Below are positions 28,941-42,655 of a DNA stretch of 64,000 nucleotides, in pieces. The stretch is from Heliocidaris erythrogramma (lineage: Eukaryota; Echinodermata; Echinoidea; Camarodonta; Echinometridae). Below the pieces are notes generated by a model. That model worked only from the letters and a program-made list of their open reading frames with translations. It made no database searches and was not told the origin of the DNA. Every line of letters begins with the position of its first letter. The first letter of the stretch is position 1. A program made the translations under genes and the position numbers. The stretch is from assembly GCA_025617745.1 (NCBI GenBank), contig CM046853.1, positions 49,096,934 through 49,160,933 of the forward strand. Reading direction: 5' to 3'.

Positions 28941-31745
28941 TTTTTGTCCCTAGTCATGTTCTTTTATTTCCTACAATATTGTTTTCTAATTTCTTTATTT
29001 AGTTTATGTCATACTCTTTAAGCCAATAATATTCAACCCCTCTCCCTTTCTCCGATCCCCTATATATCCGCTATACACACCATCATTCTTTCCCCTACCA
29101 CAGCTACAGGGGGCACTGGACTGGGGGTGGGGGCACGTTCCCCATCGAATGACGAAGAAAAAAAATAACGAAAATAGAGAAAGGACAGGGGGAGGGAAAA
29201 AGGACGAGCAAAGAAGACAATAAGATCCCTATCCCCAGCTTTCCCCTAATCAATGGCCTTGTTAAATGGTACTTCATGCTCCTAGTAAGACCCCCTCCCC
29301 TTCCATAGTGCCTGTGCCCCAGCAGTGGCTGCTAGATTCACGCTACGCCATTGCTCTATCACTTGCATACCTCTGTTTCTCGATATCAATGAGAAAATAC
29401 CAATATCTCTTTTGACAATCACTTTTATCAAGGCACAGCCTTGTGTCCATGTGACTCCCCCATAACAAAGAGTTCCTGCTTCATAATTCACATATTGTTC
29501 GTTTTGCTCATTTATCCCGCCTGGCAGTCTAAGCCACTTCGAATGAATTTGGGATATGAATGCGTTTATTACAATTCAATTATATACTGCCCTTCACAAA
29601 AAGTACATGATCTTAGAAGTTAGATAGTCGTAAGTACCCTTGATTCTTCAGTTATGGTGACCCCCCCCCCCCCCCCCCGTTTCACCTCGCTCCCAATAAA
29701 ATTTCAATTTCGTTGAATGATAGTTTTGATGGGCTACAAACTATCAGTGATCCTGAAATTATTTATCACCAGGAGAGCATTCGATTAAATATATATCTGC
29801 ACTGTCCATGGCAACCTTGAATCTTGAAACATTAATTAATTAAGTTTGCTGTTTGTTTGTTGTTTGTTTGTTTGATTTTTTTGTATTAAGCAAGGGTCCA
29901 TGAAAAAAAGGTTTTATTCTCACTTCAATCTATGACGTTTTCCTGACTCGATTGTGCTTCTATTTCATATTTGACTTTGGTGATAAACTCTCATGTATGA
30001 TCACATTATCTAGAACTTGTAGAAATACAATTTTTAAAGATCTCTAGCATTTAGGATTATTTCTTAACACTGATAACTCGGGATATTAATGTTAAATTAT
30101 ATTTTCTGAGTGATTTATGTGAGTCATCCTATTCTATTTATCCATTTACAACTTCAAACCTCTCACTTTTTGATATGCCTGTACTTTTTTGTTATATGGA
30201 TAAAAATAACGTCGTCTAAATCATATATATTATTGTATCATGAACCACCACCCACTGAATCAAATTAAAGTGGGACTTCAATTCATATTTCCCTAATTTC
30301 CTCGTTTACATTTTGCAATTGATCATGTCTTATTACTCTTAGGAAAATTCGTTAGGACCTCAACGTCTGGGGAATAGAAAGCAATATTAAGAATCGATTC
30401 CAGAAACAAGCTATCAGTGATGACATGCGTGCGTGTTTATGTCTCAAAATCAAAATGAAAAAGAAAATGCTAAAGGAAAGAGGAGAAAAAAAGACTGGAA
30501 AAGGGGGATTAGCCTAACGACTCTGCTGTCTCTTCCGTAGATGAACTGTCTGCTATCTCGTCTGATGTCGAATTATCTTCATATTTTGGCGGAATCCCTC
30601 GTAAAATATGGCGTTATTACTCAGAGTTGTTTTTTTGGCCCGCCTTCTTGGTGTCTTACTCGTTAACTGCGCGCACGCACTCAGACACACGAGGCAAATT
30701 GGTTCTGTCCCCATGATATCGAAGTAACAGGGACGAAATGAAGTTCGGTTTCCTCTCAAATTAGATGAGCCATACTACAAAAGTTTGCTGGGACCTCTTC
30801 TTTTCTTGTCATTTTGCACTAATGAAGAACCTGTAGCAAATATAAAAGTCAATTTAAACTCTGGAATAAAAAAAGAACATACGATTATTGGGGGAGTTTG
30901 ACAATGGGGCCTGGATGAAAAAGGTCACCCAGGACATGGGTATGTTAGAAAATGGAATAGAATGATTAGACGGAGGAACATAAAACAAAATTTGCGAAAA
31001 AAGAAAAGAAAATAAGGGGGAAATCGAGATGGAGAGGTTGATACTTGACACTCTGTGTAATAACTGTATTAACTCTACCCACTAAAGTTAATACGTGTTA
31101 ATGTTTCATGACCACATAGTCTCATTTGAAGTAAATACAAGGGGCAATTCCCCCTCCAGCTGCTGATAAATTTCCAACCAAGAAAAACTCGTACCATTAA
31201 GAAATAATTTTTATGCAATGATTATCAAAGTGCTTTTGAAATCTCACGAAGTTTGGATAATTAAATCTCAATGTTTTTTTCTAGGTCACAATGCCACTTG
31301 GGCAAACAATGATGTTAAGTATAGGGTATGATCATCATGATGTCAATCTTGAAAACTTACGATGAGGCACCGATGTTATTTAGGGCTTTTTTTTTTAAAC
31401 AAAGGTCCTTTATAAAACAGTGCATATAGGACTGACTGACTTCTTTTGGGAATAAAACTCAAATATGAAGTATTTATAGACAATCCAATTAATACTCAGC
31501 TGATTTGCGTGGATACGAAATACACCAGAAGCTTTCAATTAGACCGTAATGTCTCAAATATGTTTGCTCGCTCACTCAAGATATAAGGGTAATATAGCGT
31601 TTGTTTGAGATTTTTCATGCTTTCAATTAATCCATTCCCATTTTCTATAATTTTTTCCTATAATGAGTCTCTCGGGCCGATGGTGTATATACAGGGGGCA
31701 TGCGGGTGAACGTACCCCCAATCGAACAGCGGGAAAATGAGAGAT
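28941..31745. other. Non-coding stretch
   Basis: No gene or RNA recognised. Poly-C at about 29660-29679. The rest is AT-rich with no frame that resembles a known family. Confidence 0.45.
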
Positions 31746-34233
31746 AGAAAGAGAGAGAGAGAGAGGAACCCCTCCCACGCCGACCCCCTGCTCAGTGGGC
31801 TTGTTAATGCACACTTAATTCATATATTGAGCCTATACCCCCCCCCCCCATGGCTGAGCCCATGCTATGCCATACAAATTCAAATTCTTTTATTGATTAA
31901 AAATCGAATCATACAGGATCATTCTCAAATTTCAGTTTACAAAGACTAACAGAACAACGACAATAACAACAGAGACCAAAAAAAATTATGTCATAATTAC
32001 AATTCAAAGGGTAACATAAATTTACAAATTAAAGAACTGCCACATGCCAATTCAGAATATAATACATTAGAATATAGTGGACAACAATTTTTCGAAATAT
32101 ATATATATATAATAATACACAAACATCATGGCACAAACCGAATTAATAATGATCTGTTTATCAGAGTGATCTCTTACAAATGATAAGACTTTTAAAATAT
32201 TACTCATACGTTACTGCTTTTATTTCAATAAAATAATATTTAAATTCAGTAAGCCGATTTGAAAAAAAAGAGATAGAGAAAGAATAATAACATAATCACA
32301 TAGCATTTTTCGTCATAGAACAACAAATTTTAAGTGATCTTCGCCCCTTGTGTTCGTATTTAAATATTATTGTGTAGAAAAATATCGTATATATGAATAT
32401 CATAGGCCTACTATAAACATTCAAGAAGAAGAAAAATGAAACATATAACAAAAGAAACAAACAGCAATACATACTGTCAAACAAGGGCTCGTGAAACAGT
32501 TTCTTCTTCAACCATTAAGGCTCAGACCCCACCCCCGCTCCCCCGGCCAATGTCTGGATAAGCCAATGAGAATGATCAAATAGCAGATGAAATGCTATCC
32601 TATCATATCAGTTGATTACATATTCCTTACCAGTATCAAAGTCGACTATAAAAAAACGCTGGCATGGAACAGAACATAACGAATCTACTTTCCAAAAACA
32701 GGAAACAACGTAGAAATCTTAAAAGTCTTCATTACATAATGGTGTTCCAGGCAAGATGCAAACCTTCCTGATTACATTTATTTTATCACTCGTAGCTCAC
32801 TCATGTAACTTCCTTTTAGTGGAATTATAGGCTAACTGCAATATGTTGGATAACCTCTATTTCTTGTTCCAGCAATTCAAGATGGTTGCCGAGTTCAAAC
32901 TCTATTTATTGGCATTATTGAAATAAGTGTGATTCGACAGGCTTTTTTTTTGGCTGGCAACTTTGTACTCCTGCCTTTCTTGACGTTTGCTTAGAACGTT
33001 GCACGGACAGAGATGACCTTTTGACTTCTCTGAATATTTGCTCTTTAAGGTTCTGAGGATATCCAACTCAAACTTTATAACTCCTAACCGGAGAGAAATA
33101 TCGATAATTTTCTTGAGGCGCCGGTGTTCTGTGAAGTTCCTTCTTTGATCACCCCAAACAAATCCGAAGAGGAACATGAAGGAATAACTTACAAACCAAA
33201 TCTACCAATTTCAATTCCTCTTTCTCATCTCCTGAACTTAAGGGGGATGTTCGATTTCAGAATTGACATTTCAGATTGCAGTTAAGCAAAACGCATGTAT
33301 CCCATTTATGAAATTGCGTTAAAAGCGATAACATCAAAGCGGCGTTCCGCCTCTTGCCGACAACAGTATTGACATGATAAGTCTCAAAACACAGCAATTG
33401 TCTGCCGCTCCACTTAAAACTATATACTCGACGTGAAGTATGGACATATTATGGTCCGAATCTCGAACGCATTTATCAGTCCAAATCGCACGCGCCTAAT
33501 TTAAACGAACAGGATTAAAACAACAAGAAGAGCTAGAATTGTTTGGTGCGTGAACTCACGTGGTATTTGAAGTATAGATGTTTTCTGGCAGCGGCAAACT
33601 TTCCTTTGAGTTCTTATTTTACATGTACTTACAGTGTATACAAAATTATAAAGATTGATTTCACGCAAATGCATGCAATGGGGAAAGATGCAATTGAAGA
33701 TTTTTCTTTCGTTTCTCTTTATCTGAAGCGCTATTCTTGGCGACCAATAAGAGAAGATGGTACCCGCAGATACAGGCTGGCGCCACGGGTTTGACAGGCT
33801 ATGCTATTGATACTCTAAGAAGAATAATATTGTTGAGAAGAATTAGTTTGATCAAAAGAGAGGGAGAAATCATAAACAGAGAAGGAAAAAATCTCAAAAT
33901 GGAATTAGAAGTAGCATCCTGTTTATAGAGTTTGTTGATATCAAGACCAGTCTGATTAGATGGATGTATTATGTTCGTGGTAGCAAACTCGACAAGATAT
34001 CAATTAACTGAAGTTTCCCAACTCACACCACTCAGTTTGGTTTTGCTATCTCTGAATTATGGGATGTTAGATATTCACTTTCATTTAAAGGTACCTTTTA
34101 ACATTTTAAACTGGAAAAAAACATTTCGGAAAATCACTCCAAAAGGTAATTGGAACCAGGAAGGGTGGTGACAATGGTGTGAAATTCCTTCTAAATTACT
34201 GCTCTAATCACGAAGGTATACATACACCTATGA
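31746..34233. other. Non-coding stretch
   Basis: Contains a short GA run (31748-31764), a C run (about 31840-31850), an ATATAT tract (32099-32112) and otherwise AT-rich DNA. Several unrelated open frames of 60-90 codons are not called. Confidence 0.45.
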
Positions 34234-34631
34234 TTTAAAGTGATTTGGTAACTTTGTAGAGGCTTGATAAAATCTGAGCTGCCTGGCCTTACATGCTATC
34301 AGTGTATGTAATATGGTGTAAAAAATGAAGCCCAGGGGGAAAACAGCACTTCAAAATCATCATATCCTTCACAAAAGTAAACATATGCAAGTGACCGCAA
34401 ATGCCAGACTCAATTTTCCCCATAGACTCAGTGTTAGACTAAAGCGTATGGCCATACGCTTTCGTAAATGGGAGTATTCAGTCATATATATCTTAATAAT
34501 AGCATTATATATTTGAAAACCTGTTTATGCCTGGCTATTTATTTATCCTTCTGAACATCATTATACAAGACAGATATCAAAATTCAAGAATTATTAAATC
34601 AAGCCTCCACAAAGTTACCGAAACCCTTTAA
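34234..34631. mobile_element. TTAA-type inverted-repeat element, about 400 bp
   Basis: TTTAAAGTGATTTGGTAACT and TTGTAGAGGCTTGAT at the left are inverted at the right as ATCAAGCCTCCACAA and AGTTACCGAAACCCTTTAA, a terminal repeat of about 38 bp. The interior carries a perfect 22-bp palindrome at 34441-34462 (centre TATGGCCATA) and no coding sequence. Confidence 0.8.
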
Positions 34632-36299
34632 GGGTTGTTTCTATACCGCGGTATAAATATTCCTAATTAAAACAAACATTCACTTTGTCGTAGTACACGT
34701 TGATCGTTTTTCTTATAAAAGTGGCAGGGATGGTCTTTTTTCTTGCTTTCTGAGCCAAATTAACAAACAATGCAACTTTTTTCAGGAACATGTCAAAATG
34801 TAAATGATTCTTCAAGGAATTGCCAACAAAATGATGCCCTTACGATTCCATTATTCGTATATATATTTTTCATTTATAAATTGTTTTTCTTATGTATATC
34901 ATATTACTTTTGTTCTTTTTCGATTTTATGTAGTGATTACTATTCTTGTCGTTTTAGAAAATATGATATTCATGGTAAATCTGCAATTTAAAAATGCATT
35001 TTAACTCTTCATGAAAATGTCCTAATTCAAGTATATCCTAGTTATGAAGTATCTATAAATCATACAGTGTCGTGATGGAGGATCTGTCTTTGTCTTCGGC
35101 TGGGCGAGGCAAATGCCTCAAAAAGAAACATCGTTCATTGTTCTTTTTTAGGGGGGGGGGGCAACCATCGCCGGAATTAACGATTTGGTATACATTTTAA
35201 TGGTTTGACAACTGATGACAAATATAGTGAATAATCGTTGAATTTCAGTCAAAAACTGCGATATTACTTTTGCAAGAAAGAAGTACTGAATCGAGTTGTT
35301 GAAACGCCTTCGTTATGTAAGTTTTAAATTCTTAACTATACGCAGTGTGCAATACAAATGGTTTAGCGCCCGTAATCATCGTTTTTTCCATTCCCATACA
35401 GTAATCACTTAAAAAGCCGAACAGTAAGGCAGATAATTGGACGTCAGATAGAAGCAGAATGTGATATTGTGATCAAGCATGCTGTCTAGACGATGTCTAA
35501 TTGGCGATAACGAGTTTTGCGACTTTTTGTTCCCGCCGATATTGATGATCACGATCCGAGCTCAAAATGAATTTCTCAAATGTTTTTAAGATGTATTGTT
35601 TGTATATATGTATAGAGCAAATAATGATCTAATATGAACTGTCATAGATATATAATTCATATACGGTACAGTTTTAGTGTTTCTGTTAGTTGCCATACAA
35701 CTTTGTGTTGCCTTGTCGACGAGGGGCTCTATACCCAGATACATTCAGACCCCCCCCCCCCGCCCTCCACATGGAACCCTACCCCCTGTTTATCAATTTC
35801 TGGGTACAGCATTGATGGTTATCGCTATCATGATTTTGTTAATGTTTATACTTCTCTTTAAAGTTCTTTCGAGATATTTAGATCAAGGGACAAAATGGAA
35901 ATATATTTTACTTTTCGAACATGCAATATCAACGTTATTCTTGATGTAAATTCTTCTGAAGAACTAATAACATGCAATTTTCTCCTATCAAGAAAGGCTA
36001 TGCTTCAGAAGTCAGTGAAATGTATTCTGACGTAAGACAATTCCAGTTGATTTTATTTGTGATAGAACAGGAACAATTATAATCTACTCAAGCGCATTCC
36101 AGGAATCGTGAAATTTTAGTTTTTCTTGGATGAACATTGCAATGAAGTTGGTGTCGCACGCGAAGCGGGTGCCTGCAGCAAACGGACTATTGTTGTTCTT
36201 GGAATTTCTAATGCATTTGTGATAATGTTGCAGTGGGTGTCAGCATGACTAATCTAGTGTTCAAATTAATTTCCCTTTGAGATTGTTCAACCTCTGAAG
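34632..36299. other. Non-coding stretch
   Basis: No gene recognised. A G run at about 35149-35161 and a C run at about 35750-35762 are the only simple repeats. Confidence 0.45.
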
Positions 36300-36735
36300 A
36301 TAAGTTCGTTGAGCACGGCGTTGCAAACTAAACGTCATTTGCTGACGTATAGGACTGCGTCAGCTGCGTCACCTGCGTCAACATGTGAGCGGTCATATAT
36401 TGCACAGAAAGTGGATGCGAAACGAACAGTACAAACATGTGCCGACTTTAATACAGGCGCATTCGCTAATTGCCGTTATGAGCTTGATTGGCGTATGTAA
36501 TAATCGAAATGACGCGATGTATGTAACAAACATTAAACCTGGCTCACACAGTGTGTCAATTGTTGACGCAGGACTGCATCGACGACTGTTGCAGTCTTTG
36601 ACGCGCCGTGTGAGGGGTGACACTGTCCTCGAAGTGGATGCAAAATGAACAGAGCAAACATTGCGCTGACTTACAGGCGCATTCTCTAATTGCCGTTATG
36701 AGCTTGATTGACGTATGTATTAACGCAATCGAATC
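36300..36735. repeat. Direct repeat with TGACG/CGTCA-rich sequence
   Basis: AGTGGATGCGAAACGAACAG...ACAGGCGCATTCGCTAATTG...CCGTTATGAGCTTGATTGGC (about 36409-36495) recurs at about 36631-36715 with a few changes, a period of about 220 bp. Between and before the copies are CTGCGTCAGC, GTTGACGCAGGACTGC and GACGCGCCGTGTGAGGGG, similar to the palindromic element at 52482-52587. Confidence 0.75.
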
Positions 36736-37969
36736 GGCGCACCGTGTGCAACGGCCGTTAGATATTCGTGCTAAATCTAGAAATTGACCCTATATCGAGG
36801 AGCGTCGCAAGATTGCCAGCTTTAAGAAGATAGGATACAGGGTAGCATCCATATCCTGCACGCTCTCATCCAAAGATTTGCCTCGCGCAATAATGACTTG
36901 ATTGCGACGATGGCAAAAACATTGTTGAGATAACATGCGCGATGTTCTAAAATAGTCCAACACGTGGGGGGAGACGACACATGATGAATGTTATTGGAAA
37001 TTGTGGAAGGCTTCTGCACGGCAAAACCCTGACAAGCCAAAGTCACTGAACCTTTAACATCCAGGATGTAAAATTGAAAGTTGGAAGATAGGATAAGGAG
37101 AAAAGAAAAGGAGGCTCTTGGAACGAACTGTTATGCTGTAATGGTCTGGCGGGTATGACTCCTCATTAGGCTAGGCGCCGGCTGGAAGCCTCGCTCCATA
37201 TGTTATCTCTATAGAGAGATAGAGAAGCGGCGCATCAGCCTCCCGACCTAATCTACCGTGGATGAGTTTGCTGGCTTCTAAGGACATGCTTTACAGTTAA
37301 CTTCTTCATGTTTTCTTCTTCTTTACTTCTTTCTTTAATAGCTTTGCTCTTCCTTTAGTCGTTAAGCCTCCACTTGCCCTTGTTTTTTTCCACCAACATC
37401 TCAATATTTGGATTTGCCAAAGATTGATATCATTAAAATTGTGTTCTTTCATACTAATGAAACTATTCCTCTCTGTTTCTATTCATTTCGTACAACTTCG
37501 TCATCGTTAAGGTCGCCCGAATCCCTTTATCATCGTTAAGAGTCCGATGGAGAATGTATCAGTGGCGTATCTGGACCTTTGTTTCAAGGTGGAGGCAAAA
37601 CATCCAAGCCAATGGTGACCCGGCATGGAAATTATTTTCAGGACTCTATTTTTTTTTTTAAATTGGGGTGGGTGGGGGATGGTGATCAATGGAACTGATG
37701 TTCCTGTAATCCATCCCTTCGTAATATGTTGATGAAGATTTTGATTTTCTTTTATTCAGTGTAGTGTCATTAGCAACACCACAATGAACTCAGTGCTGTG
37801 TTCAAGCAAGCGAAACGAGCGTGCAAAATTTTAGCCTCAGTTGGTCTTGATTGTTCGTTCTGGGTAAGTAATGCATAAAGAATTATTTTTTAAATTTGAA
37901 AATATTATGTTAGATATGATTTCAATTCTTAATCTCAAAATCGCTCTGTTTGAATTGATCATGTTTCCG
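36736..37969. other. Non-coding stretch
   Basis: No gene recognised. A small palindrome TCTCTATAGAGAGA is at about 37206-37219. Confidence 0.45.
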
Positions 37970-38356
<387 letters not shown>

Positions 38357-39299
38357 AGTACTTTTCGAAATTATGTTTATCTTATGAGACGCTTTTAAGT
38401 TATCAAAATTAAAAGAGAAAATACTACTAATGCATGGCTCGGAACATAGTGATAGACCGAGACCACATATTTAATTGATTTGCATAGCAGGATTGGAGAA
38501 GTACTTTGACGGTATAAGACAGGGCAATGTACACTGCTTGCACTGCCGGGTCTCTGAACTCTTTAGTCGAGTTGCGTGAATAGATTTGATAAGATATTGA
38601 GAAACCACCTGGAAATTAGTCATTTGCAGCCTATTTATTACTATTCACCAATGCTTTCACGTAATGTTTCTTTTGGTTTGACATTTTTTTCGTGATGGAG
38701 CTATCCATGACTAATGATGTTCTGTAAGCATGGTAAATGTTCAGTGTAACCTCTCCAGTCAATTTCGTCATGAGTTCCGGACAATTAAAAATAACTCATT
38801 TTTAAAATTAATTTGATTGTCAATAGAAAGCAAAACAGATCAATATCAAACTTAATCGATCATTGTGAATTTATAAAGAAAATGCGAATTCGAACGATAT
38901 TTTTTTCACATCATGCACGATGCAATCTCCAATTTTTGAATGTCCGTATTGCTGCTATCGTTGGCATTATTGTTGTTGTTCTTTTTCTTCTACTTCTTTT
39001 TCTTATTCTCCTCCTTCTTTTTCTTCTTCTTGTTCTCTATAAATGCACCAAAAAGAGCAGGGTTTTCTCTCATAGAAAGGAACTATTTTCTAAAAAGAAC
39101 TGCCGTTTTAGTAGTTCTATTAAATAAGTTATTACAGCGGTATAGTGCTGAAAAGAACTTTAATTTGAATTTCTTTCAAAGAAAGAAGAGATGAAAGATA
39201 GAAGAGATGCTTGACATGGTTGGATTGGTGTATTTTAACTTTAACCTGATTGCTAAGAAAGCAAGTGTATCCTTGTTTAAAGTAAGCAACCAGGGAGCT
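38357..39299. other. Non-coding stretch
   Basis: A T/C-rich, leucine/phenylalanine-like frame at about 38940-39040 reflects TTCTTCTTT simple sequence. No gene recognised. Confidence 0.45.
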
Positions 39300-39430
39300 A
39301 CGGTTAAGTGCTAATCGAGGGAATTGGTAATACGGTTTGATGCCTTACAAAAGGACACTGGCGCATCGACTTGGTTTCGAACCCAGGACCTTCCGGTTAC
39401 GAGACCACTACGATATACCACTGACCCCTC
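39300..39430 (-). mobile_element. tRNA-derived SINE fragment
   Basis: On the minus strand GGTCAGTGGTATATCGTAGT, then GGTCTCGTAACCGG, is followed by TCCTGGGTTCGAAACCA, a strong B-box match, at about 39382-39396. Body sequence is short or decayed. Confidence 0.6.
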
Positions 39431-39462
39431 GCACCTCCTCCTCCTCCTCCTCCTCCTCTGTC
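39431..39462. repeat. CTC trinucleotide microsatellite
   Basis: About nine CTC triplets directly beside the SINE fragment. Confidence 0.85.
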
Positions 39463-39802
39463 CGGCGTCAGGAGCATACTGCCTGAAACGTCGAGCGTTT
39501 TATTTCATTTCATTTGAAAGATAACGGAATATACGATAGGGGGTGGAGTGTCCGGGCACTTAACCAAATTTATCTGTAGATTTTGCCAGCGGATTTCACA
39601 AAATATAATCTTCAAATAATACTAAAACCTGTTAATATTTGCAATTCCTTCAAGTGTCAACCTTATCTTGTGAAGATTTACGACAGTATGCATGTAAAGT
39701 TGTCCAATTTACTGTTCAAAAGTGATAACCCGTCCGGACACACAACGTGTGGGTATACAAATAATACATTAGGCATGTTAAGTATAAACTATATACTTTC
39801 AA

Positions 39803-40290
39803 GTACACTGTAAAAACTGAAGTGCTGTATATAGCACTTTTTGAGGGCATGCATAGGGACTGCACTCAGAGTGCTACTGAATGCACACAGCGTGCTATTT
39901 CAGCACTTTAAACTGCTAAACATTCATAAAAAAATCGTGATTTTGGCGAGCCTCGAACCAGGGTCCGCTGATCGAGAGTTGCTGGCATTACCGCTAGACT
40001 AACTCACATCGTACGATTTAGAGCAGATCATATTGTTACATAGTGAATTTACAACACCACATAGTTCATGTTATCTACTTGACTCCCATGACTAAACTGG
40101 ATTGCAAGAAGCATTCGTTAGTCTATCGGTAACGTCAGCGCCTCTCAGTCAACGGAACCTGGTTCGAGGCTCGCCACGGTCACATTTTTTTTTGCTGGTA
40201 AATTAGCACACTACAAGTGCTATAAACAGCATTTCAGGTGCAGTCACTATACATGCCCCTAAAAGTAGCACTTTAGTTTTTACAGTGTAC
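39803..40290. mobile_element. Fold-back element with tRNA-like sequence in both arms
   Basis: GTACACTGTAAAAACTGAAG (39803) is inverted as CTTTAGTTTTTACAGTGTAC (ending 40290), 23 of 24 matching with the next four bases. Complementarity continues inward: AGTGCTGTATATAGCACT and GGGCATGCATAGGGACTGCA on the left against AGTGCTATAAACAGCATTTC and TGCAGTCACTATACATGCCC on the right, then GGCGAGCCTCGAACCAGGGT (39945) against CCTGGTTCGAGGCTCGCC (about 40159). The latter, with GGTAATG/GCTAGACTAAC-like upstream words, resembles tRNA B- and A-box sequence, once on each strand. Each end also has short AGCACTT/AAGTGCT words. Confidence 0.8.
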
Positions 40291-41695
40291 GAGCCGTTAT
40301 CTTTCTCTCAAATTTGCTCAATTATCAGAGCTCCTTGCGCCCATCCCCCTGGGCAGCACGCTTCGCGTGCTCACAACCGCCCCCTAAAATTGAATCCTGG
40401 CAACGCGGTTGGGTTACAGTCCCCTAAGCCCCCCTCCCAGATCCGCTTCGATACGCCTATGCTGTTGATCAGCCCGCTACTTAGCTAATAGAGGTTAGTT
40501 AGCGTGGGTTGGGAAAAACGGAAAGAATAGTGGGTTTGGTACCACAAAACCACGATAACTAACAAACTGGTCTTTACATTAACAGCCAGTCAATGATTTT
40601 AACACAAAATGAGAAGAAAAAAAATGACAAAATGATAGAACTTGATCTGATTTTAAAAAGGGAAGGAATGGAAACAGATTTAAGATGATTTAAATGCTTT
40701 TCGTGCTCGTTTTTTGGGAATCTGCCAGATAGATAAAGAGCGCGGAAATTCTGTGAAAACTCCGAAGACTCCAAAACCAAACGAGACCACTTGAGTGAGA
40801 GACAGAAAGTCTGCACATGTCTACCAGACATTATCATTTTTTTTTTGTTTGTTGGATATCGCGACCACGCAGCTAGCTAAACGAGCACGCGATATTCGGC
40901 AAACCGATGCGACCCGTGGAAAGGGAAATAAGATTGATAGGAAATCAAGGAAAGAGCTTGCAACATTAGCGTAATTATGTTCCAATCCGTCTATGAGGAT
41001 GGCAAAAAGGGGCGTTCATATTTTTTTTAAATTTCAATTTCGGTGCCTGATGACGTGCCTGGCATTCTGGTATACAGTTGTGTGGAATGCCAAGCGCCCC
41101 CTCGTGTACGGAACACAGCGACATTCGTGTAAGAGGCGTTGTGACGCCTCGGCATAGTAATACTAGTACTCTTACCTACCGCCTATTTATATGTCTTAAA
41201 ATAAATGTTCATTCCTCTTGTTCTTTTTTTTCAATAACTTATCAGGCACCTGTGAGCGACTTATTTCACTGGGAGTGTTGAGGTGCTTTCTCACTCCACA
41301 ATTTTCTTACATCAATAAAATCTGTCGCCCCCAGCAGTCATCGCTCCCAGGTCCTTGGTAATTATTTACAAAATTACACGGGATACATATTATCATATTT
41401 CATTTGTCCATATGCCCTAATGAAAAGAGCGTGTGATTGGGAGAGCATGTTATTCCAACAAAGAATCTCTTACTTCCTTCGTCATTATTTTTAGTCCTTT
41501 CACTTTCTGTATCAACCCTGTCTATTCACCATCCTTCTTTATTTCTTTACAATGACAACACAATCTCTCTTGACTATAATTGATACTGATTTCTTTTACA
41601 TCTCGCATATTGGAGTGGTATAACCCCGATTGCAAGTATACTTTGCGATGCATTTGATAACAGTTAATGAGCATACCTTGTACAATCCCGTCATC
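40291..41695. other. Non-coding stretch
   Basis: No gene or repeat recognised with confidence. Confidence 0.45.
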
Positions 41696-41900
41696 AGCTG
41701 GTTGTACGACACATACACAAACCGAAATCTTAACTTCAACCGTGGATCAACACTACACCTAACTCTAACCCTTACCCCAACCCTAAACCTAACCTAAAAC
41801 CCAATTCCAACCCTAAGCCTAAACCTAAACCGAAATAAAACCCGGAACATTAATTGTCGCCGGAGCATAGTCGGAGCATCCAGCAGCTCGCTGGGGAAGC
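41696..41900. repeat. CCTAA-rich dispersed repeat, copy 2
   Basis: GCTGGTTGTACGACACATAC is followed by CCTAACTCTAACCCTTACCC, CAACCCTAAACCTAACC and further CCTAA variants, then GTCGCCGGAGCATAGTCGGA. It is telomere-like in look but too degenerate and too short for a telomere remnant, and it shares its flanks with 51,130-51,290 in inverse orientation. Confidence 0.65.
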
Positions 41901-42359
41901 TACACTTGGACGAGTGTCAATCTGGCGGTGTCAATCGTCGGTGGAGCGTCAAGTGATTGGTATCAGTCAGTCCATGTGAAGTGCACTATACAATCATATT
42001 GTCACAGTGGTGATAGTAGTTTTCATTTTATAGATCATGATCCTTTTATGAACTGACATCTATAAATGGAGACAAAACTTTCCGGATACAGGAATACGTA
42101 ACTGTATAGTTTCCATGTAATTTCCGCCAAATTCTTTCAAGTAGCAGCATCGAATTAGTGCCAAAATATAAGTGGGGTTTCAATAGACTTTTACATATTT
42201 CATATGAAACAATCATATATTTTTTTAAAGCACAATCACTGACATGAAATGTGTATTGCTTGTTAAAAAAATAAATAAAATATAGGCGTCATAGGCATAA
42301 TAGGAGGGAAATCAAATATTGATATTCGCCACAACCAGATTCGAAGAAATTAATTATTC
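41901..42359. other. Non-coding stretch
   Basis: No gene or clear repeat is seen. Confidence 0.45.
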
Positions 42360-42655
42360 GGTATTTTGACAATCACTGTCACAAAACATGAAGGAGTTTA
42401 CTTATTAAAAGAGAAGAACGGGCATATTCCGTATCCAATACCAATTGAAAAGCAGAAGCATTGTGGTCTAGTGGATATGTCACCGGATTGTGGATCGCAA
42501 GTTTCGGAGTTCGAGTCCCCGTCACTTCACTAAAGCGTCCTTTAGAAAGACATGAGCTGCATTTGCCACGCGTGACCGAGGTGTGGTAAGTGGATACCTG
42601 GTATGAATTTTCCTTGCGTTGATGTCGGTTGTCCCAGCTACAGTCAGGGTATTCA
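42360..42655 (+). mobile_element. tRNA-derived SINE, well-preserved copy
   Basis: The head at 42461-42530 reads TTGTGGTCTAGTGGATATGT (A box), CACCGGATTGTGGATCGCAA, then GGAGTTCGAGTCCCCGTCAC (B box). The body includes GCATTTGCCACGCGTGACCG and GTGGTAAGTGGATACCTGGT, ending in CCCAGCTACAGTCAGGGTAT. The 5' flank TTTTGACAATCACTGTCAC (about 42363) recurs at about 61863, also beside a SINE copy. Confidence 0.8.

Noticed and set aside
41750-41840. Interstitial telomere (CCTAAC words)
   Set aside because: The words are degenerate and share flanks with two other copies, so the sequence belongs to a dispersed repeat and does not mark a chromosome fusion.
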